The position numbers were made by a program, and so were the translations under genes. 64,000 nt of DNA from assembly GCA_029212365.1 (NCBI GenBank), contig JARGOC010000014.1:47871-111870 (forward strand). Direction: 5' to 3'. Of the stretch, positions 16,616 to 25,816 are shown piece by piece; positions within the stretch are counted from its first letter, which is position 1; each line of letters opens with the position of its first letter. This stretch comes from Roseovarius sp. Its GTDB lineage: Bacteria; Pseudomonadota; Alphaproteobacteria; Rhodobacterales; Rhodobacteraceae. The notes below the pieces were generated by a model. The model made no database searches. It was not told the origin of the DNA and saw only the letters and a program-made list of their open reading frames with translations.

Positions 16616-17932
16616 ATGCCTAAAACTGAACTGTCACCACTCGAAGAACGGGTTCTCAACCGGATCACCGAAGAGCGCTGGTTAAAGCTTGCCGCTGAAC
16701 TGATCCGAACCGGCCAGCCGCGTTCCGGCAACCCGCTTGATCCTGATATGCCCGGAGGCGAGGAAGAAGCGATTGCTATGCTGACCGCTGGCAAGCTCGA
16801 GGCGCTTGGCATGGATGTTGAGACCTATGCCGATGTGCCGGGACGGCCAAATGTTGTCGCGACGCTGAAGGGCTCGGGCAATGGGCCATCCCTGATGATG
16901 AATGATCATCTTGATACCTATCCAGTGGTTGAGCCTGAAAAATGGAACATGACGGATGGCAAACCTTATGAGGCAAAGCGGCATGGCGATTTACTGTATG
17001 CCCGAGGGACATCAGACACGCGTGGGAACATGGCATCGTGCCTGTTGGCAGCGCAGGCACTGATCGAAGAAGGCGTCACGTTTGAAGGTGATTTGATGTA
17101 CTGTTTTTGCGTCGATGAAGAACGCGACGGCACACATGGGTCGATTTACCTGACGCAGGAACTCGGCATCCGCGCGGACTACTCGATCACGGCGGAACCA
17201 ACTGCATGGGGTGGCCCGGTAAACCCTGATGCTGCGGGAAATCTACCCAATTGGGGGATCAACCTGTCGGTTGCGAACTCAGGGCATTGCCTTGTTGATA
17301 TCACCATTACCGGTGAGAAAGGCCACATCTGGCGGCCCGATGTGATTGTAAATCCCATCAACGAAGCGGCCAGCTTGATCCCACTGCTGGAGAGCATGGA
17401 ATTCTCTCATGAGGCGGACCCGTTTCCCGGCCATACGCCCCCTTGCGTTACGATTGTGCGTATTCGTGGCGGCCTTCCGGGCGAAATGCAGTTTTCGCCT
17501 GATGCCTGTGTCATCACGGTGGCTGTCGTGGGCATCGTGCCAGGTATGACGATGGAAACTGTGCTGTCAGATATCAATCATGTGACACGGTCCGTCACCG
17601 AAAGGTCCAACCGGACAAGCGCGACGGTCGCGCAAGTGCCGGGCTCATTATTTGTCGATGCGACCCCTCCGGTTTCCATGGACGAAGAGCCATGCGTGTC
17701 TTTGGTTCGCTCGTCTGAGCGGTTGTTGGGGCAAACGCCCGAGCCAAACCGCAAAAACGCGTTCAACGATACCATCCGTCTGCGGGAATTTGGAATGAAC
17801 GCTGTCACATTTGGCCCCGGTGAAGATGGCTGGGCCGCTGATAACGAGTGGATTTCGATCACAAAAAGTGTCGCCGCGGCTCAGGTCTATGCGTTGACGA
17901 TCATGGATATTCTAAAAGGAACGTCCAAATGA
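16616..17932 (+). CDS. M20-family metallopeptidase/deacylase
   Basis: A 438-residue member of the ArgE/DapE/carboxypeptidase G2 family. Metal ligands are visible at His98 and Asp100 (DHLD), Asp134 (GTSDTRG) and Glu168/169 (DEE). The dimerisation domain carries GEKGH. At the C-terminal end the motif reads GPGEDGWAADNEW, where the usual metal-binding His before (P)NE appears to be Ala. That could reduce activity or reflect a subfamily. It should hydrolyse an N-acyl or carbamoyl bond in the cytosol. First gene of the operon, with GGGGA upstream of ATG 16616 and ATGA overlap with the next gene. Confidence 0.82.
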   Translation: MPKTELSPLEERVLNRITEERWLKLAAELIRTGQPRSGNPLDPDMPGGEEEAIAMLTAGKLEALGMDVETYADVPGRPNVVATLKGSGNGPSLMMNDHLDTYPVVEPEKWNMTDGKPYEAKRHGDLLYARGTSDTRGNMASCLLAAQALIEEGVTFEGDLMYCFCVDEERDGTHGSIYLTQELGIRADYSITAEPTAWGGPVNPDAAGNLPNWGINLSVANSGHCLVDITITGEKGHIWRPDVIVNPINEAASLIPLLESMEFSHEADPFPGHTPPCVTIVRIRGGLPGEMQFSPDACVITVAVVGIVPGMTMETVLSDINHVTRSVTERSNRTSATVAQVPGSLFVDATPPVSMDEEPCVSLVRSSERLLGQTPEPNRKNAFNDTIRLREFGMNAVTFGPGEDGWAADNEWISITKSVAAAQVYALTIMDILKGTSK

Positions 17933-18708
17933 TGGAAGCCTTCCGAAGAAATCGACGGTCCTATCTGCTGTCTGCGGGGTCTGTCAGCTTCATGTTGTTG
18001 GCATGGGTGCTCGTCACCTCAACCGGACTGGCAAATGAGCTGTTCCTTCCGGGCCCGCAGGCGATCTGGGACGCGTTCGTAAAGGCCGCAGTTAAAGGCT
18101 ATCAGGGATCCACCTTGTTGGAACATGTGGGCGTCAGCCTGTGGCGCATCCTGGTGGCTTTTGCCATCGCCTGCGTGATCGGCATTCCGTTGGGTATCTT
18201 GATGGGGGCATCACGGGATGCGGCCTCGATTCTGAACCCATTCATTGAGTTTTACCGCCCCCTGCCGCCACTTGGATTGTACACATTGCTTGTTATGTGG
18301 CTGGGCATTGGCGAGGAAAGCAAACTGGCTTTGCTGTTTCTTGCCGCCTTGCCGGGGATCATCATCACCACCGTTCAGGCCGTGCATAGCATAGATCCGG
18401 TTTATGTCCGCGCCGCCAAGGCATTGGGGGCGAACCGCGCGACAATCCTGCGCGAAGTGTATCTGCCCGCTGCAGGGCCGATGATCCTTGCCGGCATGCG
18501 GATATCTCTGGGGTTTACCTACACGGTTTTGGTGGCCGCTGAGATCGTGGCCGCAACTGCCGGGATCGGTTGGATGATCTGGGATGCCGCGAAATTTCTG
18601 CTTTCAGATGTCGTGATCATGGGGCTGATCGTGCTGGGCCTGACCGGCATCGCGCTGGATATGAGCATGCGCTATCTGGGCCGGCTGCTGATGCCGTGGA
18701 CAAGATAA
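17929..18708 (+). CDS. ABC transporter permease, NitT/TauT type
   Basis: A 259-residue inner-membrane protein with about six helices and the cytoplasmic EAA-type loop (RAAKALGANRATILREVYLP) that docks the ATPase. ATG at 17929 overlaps the stop of the M20 gene and has AAGGA before it. With the following binding protein and ATPase it makes a complete importer of the nitrate/sulfonate/taurine class. Such importers take up small organic sulfonates, amides, pyrimidine precursors or similar compounds. Confidence 0.9.
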   Translation: MMEAFRRNRRSYLLSAGSVSFMLLAWVLVTSTGLANELFLPGPQAIWDAFVKAAVKGYQGSTLLEHVGVSLWRILVAFAIACVIGIPLGILMGASRDAASILNPFIEFYRPLPPLGLYTLLVMWLGIGEESKLALLFLAALPGIIITTVQAVHSIDPVYVRAAKALGANRATILREVYLPAAGPMILAGMRISLGFTYTVLVAAEIVAATAGIGWMIWDAAKFLLSDVVIMGLIVLGLTGIALDMSMRYLGRLLMPWTR

Positions 18709-18752
18709 GACCAAGAAGAAAACACTATCATTCAACAACATGGAGACTGCCA

Positions 18753-19763
18753 ATGACACTTCGCAATTTGCTTATGTCGACACTTCTTTCAGCGGGCCTT
18801 GCGACTTCAGCCGTCGCGCAAGACAAACCGGAAAAAGTGACCGTCGGATACTTGAACTTGGTGAACGCACAGCTTGTCACCAAAAACCTCGGCCTTGTGC
18901 AAAAGTACATGCCAGGCATTGAAATTGAATATATCAAAGTTGGCGGCGGCGGCGATATGCTGCGCGCTATCGCGGCGGATCAGGTCGATTTTGGCGGGCT
19001 TGGCAACCCACCCACAGCCATTGGTGTGACGCGCGGATTGCCCATTCAAGGCATTATGGTGCTGAACATGTTGGACTATGTCGAAGCGATGGTTGTGCGC
19101 ACGGATGCAGGCATCAAGTCATTCAAAGATCTTGAGGGCAAAACACTAGCCGCGCCGTTCGGGTCCACCACGCATTACCTGTTGCTGCAAGCCCTGGCAG
19201 ATGAGGGCATTGACCCGGCGTCCATGAAAATCCTCGATCTGCGGCCCAATGACATCGCCGTGGCTTGGGCTCGCGGTGACATTGACGCAGCATGGTACTG
19301 GGAGCCGAACCTCGACAAGGCCGTTCAGGATGGCGGCAATTTGTTCATGACAAGCGGCATTATGGCAAGCCGTGGCTATCCTACTTGGGATGTCGGTGTC
19401 GTGATGAACGATTTCGCCGAAGCCTATCCCGATCTGGTCGAGGCATTCCTAAAAGCGGAATGTGAAGGCATTGATTTTTGGATCAACAACCCGGCCGAGA
19501 CCGCCAAGATCATTGCAGAGGAACTGGAGCTGCCGCTTCCTGATGCGACGCGCATGATGGGGGGCACGGGAATGGTGCCTTGTGATGAGCAACTGAGCGC
19601 CGGATATCTGGGGTCCACGGGCGACATTGGGCAGTTTGCGGACACGTTGGTTGCTACGTCTGAATTTCTGGTCGCACAGGACCGGTTGCCCAAGCAGCTT
19701 ACGCGCGAAGATTATGAGGCGTTTCTGAAGCCTTCTTATCTTGAGTCAGCTGTGGCCGAGTAG
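18753..19763 (+). CDS. ABC transporter substrate-binding protein, TauA/SsuA type
   Basis: A 336-residue periplasmic protein with a clear Sec signal peptide (cleavage near ATSAVAQ). The mature fold of the NMT1/THI5-like family shows VTVGYLNLVNAQL, the GGGGDMLRAIAADQVDFG ligand-loop region and a WYWEPN motif. ATG 18753 has GGAG upstream. It would deliver the substrate to the permease encoded upstream. Aromatic residues in the pocket region suggest an organic ligand, but the identity cannot be read. Confidence 0.9.
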   Translation: MTLRNLLMSTLLSAGLATSAVAQDKPEKVTVGYLNLVNAQLVTKNLGLVQKYMPGIEIEYIKVGGGGDMLRAIAADQVDFGGLGNPPTAIGVTRGLPIQGIMVLNMLDYVEAMVVRTDAGIKSFKDLEGKTLAAPFGSTTHYLLLQALADEGIDPASMKILDLRPNDIAVAWARGDIDAAWYWEPNLDKAVQDGGNLFMTSGIMASRGYPTWDVGVVMNDFAEAYPDLVEAFLKAECEGIDFWINNPAETAKIIAEELELPLPDATRMMGGTGMVPCDEQLSAGYLGSTGDIGQFADTLVATSEFLVAQDRLPKQLTREDYEAFLKPSYLESAVAE

Positions 19764-19787
19764 GCGGATGATGTGAAGGATCGCGTG

Positions 19788-20618
19788 ATGACGCAAGAGA
19801 CTAAACCACACGTGAACCAGAACACACCCACACGGGGGCACGTCATTATTGATGACGTGTCCATCGTATTCTCTGGGCGCAACGCCGAAACGACGGCGGT
19901 GAAAAACGCCAGCGCCGAGATCAAGCCGGGCGAGTTCGTGTGCCTTCTGGGGCCTTCTGGCTCCGGGAAGTCAACGCTTCTTAACGCGGTCGCAGGGTTT
20001 ATTGCCCCAACGTCGGGCGCTGTGCGGATCGACGGCGAACAGATCAACACCCCCGGCCCGGATCGCGGCATGGTGTTTCAGCAGCATTCGCTGTTCCCTT
20101 GGAAAACAGTGCTGCAAAATATTGCCTTTGGCCCGCGGGTGTCGGGGCGCGGCAATAGCACGCCACTGCACGAGGCGCGCGCCTTCCTCGAAATGATTGG
20201 CCTGAGCAAATATGCCGATAGCTATCCAAAAGAACTGTCCGGGGGTATGCAACAACGGGTCGGTATCGCGCGCGCACTTGCGAATTATCCCAGCGTTTTG
20301 TTGATGGATGAACCCTTTGGCGCGCTGGACAGTCAGACCCGTGCGATGATGCAAGAAAACCTTGTCAGCATTTGGCGAGAGTTCGGCACAACCGTTCTCT
20401 TTGTGACACATGACGTGGATGAGGCTGTGTTCCTTGCGGATCGCGTGCTGATTATGAGCGCGGGACCGGGTGAGATTATCAAAGAGGTCAAAGTCCCGCT
20501 TGCGCGCCCCCGCGGGCCTGAAACCATTGCTTCTGCCGAGTTTGTAGCGCTGCGCGCTGCCTGCCTTGATGTGATCCGGGTGGAAAGTCTAAAAGCATTT
20601 GAAAGGCAGAACGAATGA
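19788..20618 (+). CDS. ABC transporter ATP-binding protein, NitT/TauT type
   Basis: A 276-residue ATPase with Walker A GPSGSGKST at 55-63, the Q-loop region VFQQHSLFPWKTV, signature LSGGMQQRV and Walker B VLLMDEP. All are typical of SsuB/TauB-like subunits. An upstream GTG at 19773 is in frame, but ATG 19788 has AAGGA at better spacing. The stop overlaps the amidase start (ATGA), so import and amide hydrolysis are translationally coupled. Confidence 0.92.
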   Translation: MTQETKPHVNQNTPTRGHVIIDDVSIVFSGRNAETTAVKNASAEIKPGEFVCLLGPSGSGKSTLLNAVAGFIAPTSGAVRIDGEQINTPGPDRGMVFQQHSLFPWKTVLQNIAFGPRVSGRGNSTPLHEARAFLEMIGLSKYADSYPKELSGGMQQRVGIARALANYPSVLLMDEPFGALDSQTRAMMQENLVSIWREFGTTVLFVTHDVDEAVFLADRVLIMSAGPGEIIKEVKVPLARPRGPETIASAEFVALRAACLDVIRVESLKAFERQNE

Positions 20619-21949
20619 CAAAGCCCCTTTTTGCACTGCATCATGCACGCCGCACTTCTGGCCTTAGTGTTGATGAGATCGCGCTGATTGCGCACGAGGA
20701 AGCTGTTGCGCACCCGGATTGTTTTGTGACGGTGTGCTCCACTGATGAGATCAAGGCGCAGGTCGCAACAGTCAAAGCGCGGCTTGACGCAGGCCAGGCC
20801 CAGCCGCTTGCCGGCCTGACATTTTGTGTCAAAGATAACATTGATCTTGAGGGATACCGGACCACCGGAAACTGCCCCGACTATGGCGAATGTGCTGGCG
20901 AAACTGCACCCGCAGTTCAATTGGCGCTTGAAGCTGGCGCCATTGTGATCGGCAAGAACACAATGGATCAGTTTGCCACTGGCCTGAATGGCACAAGATC
21001 GCCTGATCCGATCTGCCGCAATGCTCTGGATCCAAACATTATTCCCGGCGGGTCTTCTTCGGGCTCGGGGGTGGCGGTCGCCAAGGGCATTTGCGACTTT
21101 TCGTTTGGCAGTGATACGGGCGGTTCTGGCCGGGTTCCAGCGGCGGCCAATGGGATCGTCGGGTTCAAGCCCACACCGGGCCTCGTCTCGGGGCGGGGCA
21201 TGGTGTATTGCAATCGCAGCTTTGACGTCATTCCGATTTTTGCCAAATCAGTTGGTGATGCGCAGGCTGTGTTCGATGTCATCCGTGGCGCCGATCCGCT
21301 TGATCCTTTCGCTTTCAAGGGCAGGGTAAAGGATGCGTCCTCGGGGATTGGCCAGAACTTTGCAATTCCATCCGCGCTTGACCACTTTGGAGATCCTCTC
21401 GCGCAGGCCGCGCATCAGCGAAACCTTGAGCAGCTTAAATCTGCAGGGGCAACGCTCACTGAAATTGATTTCGCACCTTTTGCCGAGGCCGGTGATCTTG
21501 TCTTTAGTTCAGCTTTGGTGGCGGAACGTCTGATCGACTACGGTGACTTTATCGCGGGTAATCCGGATGCGGTATTGGCCCCTGTCGCCACCGCCATCAA
21601 CGCTGGCCTAAGCTATTCTGCGCGCGATGCATTCGAAGTGTTGCACCGCTTGGCCGAGTTGACATTGCAATGCACGCAAGTTCTTGGGGAATTCGACGCA
21701 CTCGTCGTGCCCACAATCCCACGATTGTTCACGGTCGCCGAGATGCAGGCCGAGCCGATGAGCCGCAATTCGATCATGGGCACCTACACGTATTTCGCCA
21801 ATCCATTGGGGTTGTCCGCCGTCGCAGTGCCTGGGGTCGCGCGCGACGATACGCTGCCCTCCAGCCTGTGCTTTGTCGGGCTCGGCGGGGCTGATCGTAT
21901 TTTGCTTGCGCTGGCGCAGGCATTCGAGGCGCTAGCGGTAGACGGGTAA
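20615..21949 (+). CDS. Amidase, allophanate-hydrolase-like
   Basis: A 444-residue amidase-signature enzyme with the Ser-cisSer-Lys triad: Lys73 in CVKDNID, Ser148 region in GGSSSGSG and the nucleophile Ser171 in GSDTGGSGR. The motif DQFATGLNGTRSP and the context NRSFDVIPIFAKSV resemble the amidase domain of allophanate hydrolases (AtzF type), but the extra C-terminal domain of long AtzF/DUR1 proteins is absent. It probably releases ammonia from a small imported amide or ureido compound, perhaps after the M20 enzyme. The last 18 bp overlap the convergent KTSC-like gene. Confidence 0.85.
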   Translation: MTKPLFALHHARRTSGLSVDEIALIAHEEAVAHPDCFVTVCSTDEIKAQVATVKARLDAGQAQPLAGLTFCVKDNIDLEGYRTTGNCPDYGECAGETAPAVQLALEAGAIVIGKNTMDQFATGLNGTRSPDPICRNALDPNIIPGGSSSGSGVAVAKGICDFSFGSDTGGSGRVPAAANGIVGFKPTPGLVSGRGMVYCNRSFDVIPIFAKSVGDAQAVFDVIRGADPLDPFAFKGRVKDASSGIGQNFAIPSALDHFGDPLAQAAHQRNLEQLKSAGATLTEIDFAPFAEAGDLVFSSALVAERLIDYGDFIAGNPDAVLAPVATAINAGLSYSARDAFEVLHRLAELTLQCTQVLGEFDALVVPTIPRLFTVAEMQAEPMSRNSIMGTYTYFANPLGLSAVAVPGVARDDTLPSSLCFVGLGGADRILLALAQAFEALAVDG

Positions 21950-22258
21950 GGCCATTCCGACCTTTGTCATTTTGTGACCTTTTGCGATCAACTGTTGGTA
22001 GGCTTGGTCGAAATTATCAGCCGAATTGAGAGTTTCGTGGTCTTGGGGGGAAACGTCGCTGATACGGTACAAAAGGCCATTGAAATACTCGACCTGTAGC
22101 GCGCGTTGACAGGCATCATAGCCCAAAGTCACGATACAGTTGGATGGCACATAGCGGCACTCGGCCTCTGACTCCGGTCGCTTTGGCACAGCATATTCAG
22201 CAATCACCGAAATAAGCCGCACAAACGGGTTGAGTTTCTTTTTATGTGTCGCAGTCAC
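21932..22258 (-). CDS. KTSC-domain-like small protein
   Basis: A 108-residue protein whose middle (VPSNCIVTLGYDACQRALQV, then FNGLLYRISDVSP) resembles the KTSC domain, a short beta-alpha module of uncertain function found alone or fused to lysyl-tRNA-synthetase-like or phage proteins. The start is GTG 22258, with GAGGGG upstream. The basic N-terminal tail precedes the domain. It overlaps the convergent amidase gene by 18 bp, so both reading frames constrain the same bases. Confidence 0.6.
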   Translation of the reverse strand: MTATHKKKLNPFVRLISVIAEYAVPKRPESEAECRYVPSNCIVTLGYDACQRALQVEYFNGLLYRISDVSPQDHETLNSADNFDQAYQQLIAKGHKMTKVGMALPVYR

Positions 22259-22365
22259 GGCATTCCCCTCGATTAGGTCCCTTTACTTGTAGCTGTGGCT
22301 TCAGCTCGTTGAAGTACCGATCTACGTGGGGCGTGGTGATTTCATCCGAAGTGCCGGGATAAAGT

Positions 22366-22406
22366 GCACCCAGCACCTGAAGACATTTTTTAGGCACTCT
22401 GGGTGC
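22366..22406. repeat. Inverted repeat after the ferredoxin-NADP reductase gene
   Basis: GCACCCAG (22366-22373) and CTGGGTGC (22399-22406) form a perfect 8-bp inverted repeat whose spacer includes a T6 run. It may act as a terminator for the minus-strand fpr transcript, though the T-run is in the loop on the plus strand. Confidence 0.35.
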
Positions 22407-22433
22407 CCATCGCTTTGAGACGCACAGGAACGC

Positions 22434-23234
22434 TCAGTCAATGAATGCCTTTTCAACAACAAAGTGCTTGGGGTCCGAATTCGCCCCTTCACTCAGCCCA
22501 TGCGCCTCGCATAACCCCATGATATCCTTGTTCAAAGCAAGATTGCCGCAGACCATCACGCGATCTGTGTCCTGGTCCCATGCAGGCACACCAAGGGCGT
22601 CAAAGACCCGGCCGTCTCGTATATGATCGCTGATTCGCCCCTCAATTTTAGAAGGGTCACGCGTGGTCGTGGGGTAGTATTTTAGTTTGTCCGCGACCAG
22701 TTCTCCTATCAGAGGATCTGCGGGCAAGGCTTCGACAATGCTGCGTCCATAGGCAAGTTCGGCTTGTGTTCGGCAGGTATGGGCAAGGACCACCTCATCA
22801 TAGGTTTCCCACGTTTCGGGATCTCGCAAAAGCGAGGCAAAGGGCGCCACACCCGTCCCGGTGCAAATCATCCAGAGCCGCTTTGCAGGGAGCAATGCAT
22901 CCAGAACCAACGTGCCGACCGGCTTGGGTCGCAGGATAATTTCATCGCCTGCTTTGATCTTTTGCAAGCGCGAGGTGAGAGGGCCGTCCGGCACTTTGAT
23001 CGAATAAAACTCCAACTCCTCGTCCCAATTCGGAGAGGCAATAGAGTATGCGCGGAGCAAAGGTTTGCCATCATCTTTCAGCAAACCGATCATCACAAAT
23101 TCACCCGATCGAAAGCGCAGTGATTGTGGTCGCGCAACTCGGAACGAAAAGAGCGTCTCCGTCCAGTGATGCACTGAGGTGACGACCTGAGCGTCGGGCA
23201 TGATTTTGGCAGCAGGAGGGTTTTGCACGTTCAT
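22434..23234 (-). CDS. fpr: Ferredoxin-NADP reductase
   Basis: The 266-residue flavoenzyme has the FAD-binding RAYSIASP motif, the NADP-binding GTGVAPF motif, the dinucleotide-side motif VMVCGNL and a C-terminal aromatic-poor tail (HFVVEKAFID) typical of the bacterial fpr type. It moves electrons between NADPH and ferredoxin or flavodoxin. It lies 12 bp downstream of fdxA on the same strand, so the two form an electron-transfer pair. They are divergent from the AprA-like flavoprotein operon, which they may feed. Confidence 0.92.
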   Translation of the reverse strand: MNVQNPPAAKIMPDAQVVTSVHHWTETLFSFRVARPQSLRFRSGEFVMIGLLKDDGKPLLRAYSIASPNWDEELEFYSIKVPDGPLTSRLQKIKAGDEIILRPKPVGTLVLDALLPAKRLWMICTGTGVAPFASLLRDPETWETYDEVVLAHTCRTQAELAYGRSIVEALPADPLIGELVADKLKYYPTTTRDPSKIEGRISDHIRDGRVFDALGVPAWDQDTDRVMVCGNLALNKDIMGLCEAHGLSEGANSDPKHFVVEKAFID

Positions 23235-23246
23235 CAGATCAGTCCT

Positions 23247-23588
23247 TTATGCCGCCTCAGAAGCGGGATTTTGTGAAAAATGGGTCTCTAGTTTACCTGT
23301 CTGGCCGTCCAATTCATCCGCAGTCGGCAAAGGGTCTTTTGCTTCGGTGATGACGGGCCAGATTTTTGCGTATTTTTCGTTGAATTCGACCCAAGGCTGC
23401 ATCTCTGGTTCGGTGTCCGGGCGAATCGCATCGGCGGGGCATTCAGGTTCACAAACGCCGCAATCAATGCATTCGACGGGGTCGATGACCAACATGTTTT
23501 CCCCTTCATAGAAGCAGTCCACTGGGCAGACGGATACACAGTCGGTGTATTTGCAGGCGATGCAGTTATCGGTGACGACGAATGTCAT
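23247..23588 (-). CDS. fdxA: Ferredoxin FdxA (7Fe-8S type)
   Basis: A 113-residue ferredoxin with the FdxA pattern: [14 protein letters not shown] for the first cluster region (a [3Fe-4S] site in this family) and [12 protein letters not shown] for a [4Fe-4S] cluster, then the extended acidic C-terminus. ATG 23588 gives the standard start MTFVVTDNC; a longer frame upstream has no family-like sequence. It is followed closely by fpr. FdxA is often housekeeping, but the position beside a redox operon suggests a dedicated or shared electron carrier. Confidence 0.92.
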   Translation of the reverse strand: MTFVVTDNCIACKYTDCVSVCPVDCFYEGENMLVIDPVECIDCGVCEPECPADAIRPDTEPEMQPWVEFNEKYAKIWPVITEAKDPLPTADELDGQTGKLETHFSQNPASEAA

Positions 23589-23707
23589 AGGGCACTCTCT
23601 TTCATGGTTTTCGACATTTTGCCGCGACGCAGAAAGCCTGTCCGTAAACAAATTGCTATTGGGCGATTCTGCAGTGCGGCACAGTGATCCCAACGGAAAG
23701 GAAGACT

Positions 23708-23998
23708 ATGATTGATCGCCTCGATGCTACACCCGATTGCCGCCATCTGATCGTTGAATGGGAGGGCGGGTCTACGACCCAACTGGCCGCCGAAACCTTA
23801 CGGCGCAAGGCCCGAGACGCCTATTCACGACGCGCTCTCATTGATCACGGAGAGATTGCGGTGCTGCCTGATCTGACGATCACTGGGCTTTTTCAAGTCG
23901 GGGCAGCGGGCGTAAATGTTCATTTTTCAGACGGTCACGAACGCGCAATTTACCCGTTTGACTACCTGAGAGAACTTTCTGATCGCTACGGAAACTAA
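23708..23998 (+). CDS. DUF971-family protein
   Basis: A 96-residue single-domain protein of the DUF971/gamma-butyrobetaine-hydroxylase-N-terminal-like family, with the C-terminal pattern VHFSDGHERAIYPFDYLREL typical of it. In other proteins the domain binds zinc or serves iron-sulfur handling (it occurs with Mrp/ApbC-type proteins), though this copy lacks obvious cysteine ligands apart from one. ATG 23708 has AAGGAAG at ideal spacing. It is the first gene of the flavoprotein/ferredoxin operon and may help assemble or regulate the complex. Confidence 0.78.
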   Translation: MIDRLDATPDCRHLIVEWEGGSTTQLAAETLRRKARDAYSRRALIDHGEIAVLPDLTITGLFQVGAAGVNVHFSDGHERAIYPFDYLRELSDRYGN

Positions 23999-24062
23999 TT
24001 GACATATGCCGCAGTGCAGCGCGGCGCAAACTGGCACCAACCCTAATTGGCAGGACCCTGAC

Positions 24063-25805
24063 ATGGACGAGATTTTAGATGGAACGACGCAGATTGATTG
24101 CGACATTCTGATCATAGGCGGCGGCACCGCAGGGCCGATGGCTGCGTTGAAAGCAAAGCGAAAGAACCCGGATGCAAATGTGATTTTGCTGGATAAGGCG
24201 AACGTGAAACGGTCCGGCGCAATTTCGATGGGGATGGACGGGTTGAACAACTCAGTCATCCCCGGCTACGCCACGCCTGAGCAATACACCAAAGAGATTA
24301 CCATCGCGAATGACGGGATCGTCGATCAAAAGGCGGTCTACCGGTATGCCGAGGAAAGCTATAGCATCATTGAGGAACTGGACCAGTTTGGTATTCGGTT
24401 TCAGAAAGACCAGAACGGTGAGTATGACGTCAAGAAGGTGCATCATATCGGCACCTACGTCCTGCCCATGCCGAATGGTGATACGGTCAAAAAGGCGCTT
24501 TACCGCCAATTGCGCAAGGCACGTATCAACATCATCAACCGCTACATGGCGACGCGTCTGCTGACCGGTGAAAGCCGGATTGCCGGTGCGATTTGTGTGA
24601 ACACCCGGACGGCCGAGTTTCTGGTGGTGCGCGCCAAGGCAGTCGTCATGTCACTGGGCGCTGCTGGCCGGTTGGGCCTGCCGTCCTCGGGATACCTGTA
24701 TGGCACGTATGAAAACGCATCTAACAGTGGGGAAGGCTATTCAATGGCCTATCACGCGGGGGCTGGCCTGGCGAACCTTGAGTGTTTCCAGATCAACCCG
24801 CTGATCAAGGATTACAACGGCCCGGCATGCGCCTATGTTGCTGGTCCTATGGGCGGCTACACTGCGAATGCAGAGGGCGAACGCTTCATCGAATGCGACT
24901 ATTGGTCGGGTCAGATGATGCAGGAATTCTATGACGAATTGCAGGGCGGCAAGGGGCCTGTCTATCTCAAGCTGAACCACTTGGCAGAAGAAACTGTCGC
25001 CGAAATTGAGCGCGTGCTGCACATCGTGGAACGCCCCACACGGGGGCATTTTCACAGAGGGCGCGGCACAGATTACCGCACTGATATGATCGAAATGCAC
25101 ATCTCAGAGATTGGTTTTTGTTCCGGGCATTCGGCCAGCGGTGTGTTCGTAGACGAACACGCGCGCACGACAATTGACGGGCTGTATGCAGCGGGTGATA
25201 TGGCGAATGTGCCGCATAACTACATGCTGGGAGCATTTACCAACGGTGCTTTTGCCGGCCTTGATGCCGTCGATTTCATCAAGGATGTGGATTTTGCCGA
25301 GTTTGACACAGGCGAAGTGGATGCCGAGCGTACGCGCGTTCTGGCCCCCACCAAGCGCGACGACGGTATCCCGCCAAACCAGATCGAATATAAGACACGG
25401 CGCTTCGTGAATGACTACCTTCAGCCCCCCAAAGTGACGGCCAAAATGGAACTGGCCCAGCGTCGGTTCGAAGAAGTCCGCCATGACATGGAAACTGAGA
25501 TGTATGTGCGCGACAGCCACGAGTTGATGCGCGCGCTGGAAGCCTCGGCCATCATGGACTGCGCTGACATGGCCGCCGCCGCATCGCTGTACCGCACCGA
25601 AAGCCGCTGGGGCCTTTATCACAATCGTGTTGAGTACGAACGCGATGACGAAAACTGGTTCTGCCACACAATCCTGACCAAGGGCGAAGATGGCAAACCG
25701 GCACACCATAAGCGGGAGGTTCAGGATTACATCGTCGAGATCGAGGACGATGAAAAGGATGCCTACAACAATCAACGTGTGACCAAATCGGTTGCGGCGG
25801 AATAA
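24063..25805 (+). CDS. AprA/fumarate-reductase-like flavoprotein
   Basis: A 580-residue FAD protein of the succinate dehydrogenase/fumarate reductase/adenylylsulfate reductase superfamily. The N-terminus has the dinucleotide-binding IIGGGTAGPMAALKAK. The FAD domain is completed by GLYAAGDMANVPHNYMLG. It is followed by the helical domain (residues about 430-540) and an acidic C-terminal tail. Pairing with a dicluster ferredoxin in the next gene is the AprAB layout, but sulfate-reduction partner genes are absent. The reaction is unknown; oxidation or reduction of an imported organic compound is inferred. ATG 24063 follows CAGGA; an in-frame ATG at 24006 would add 19 residues. Confidence 0.8.
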   Translation: MDEILDGTTQIDCDILIIGGGTAGPMAALKAKRKNPDANVILLDKANVKRSGAISMGMDGLNNSVIPGYATPEQYTKEITIANDGIVDQKAVYRYAEESYSIIEELDQFGIRFQKDQNGEYDVKKVHHIGTYVLPMPNGDTVKKALYRQLRKARINIINRYMATRLLTGESRIAGAICVNTRTAEFLVVRAKAVVMSLGAAGRLGLPSSGYLYGTYENASNSGEGYSMAYHAGAGLANLECFQINPLIKDYNGPACAYVAGPMGGYTANAEGERFIECDYWSGQMMQEFYDELQGGKGPVYLKLNHLAEETVAEIERVLHIVERPTRGHFHRGRGTDYRTDMIEMHISEIGFCSGHSASGVFVDEHARTTIDGLYAAGDMANVPHNYMLGAFTNGAFAGLDAVDFIKDVDFAEFDTGEVDAERTRVLAPTKRDDGIPPNQIEYKTRRFVNDYLQPPKVTAKMELAQRRFEEVRHDMETEMYVRDSHELMRALEASAIMDCADMAAAASLYRTESRWGLYHNRVEYERDDENWFCHTILTKGEDGKPAHHKREVQDYIVEIEDDEKDAYNNQRVTKSVAAE

Positions 25806-25816
25806 GGATCGTTACT

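Noticed and set aside
23286..23588. Nitrogen-fixation gene cluster suggested by ferredoxins and reductase
   Set aside because: FdxA and Fpr are of the general type and no nif, fix or rnf genes are present in the window.
24006..24062. Longer N-terminus of the AprA-like flavoprotein
   Set aside because: The 19 extra residues precede the conserved start and have no better ribosome site, though they cannot be excluded.
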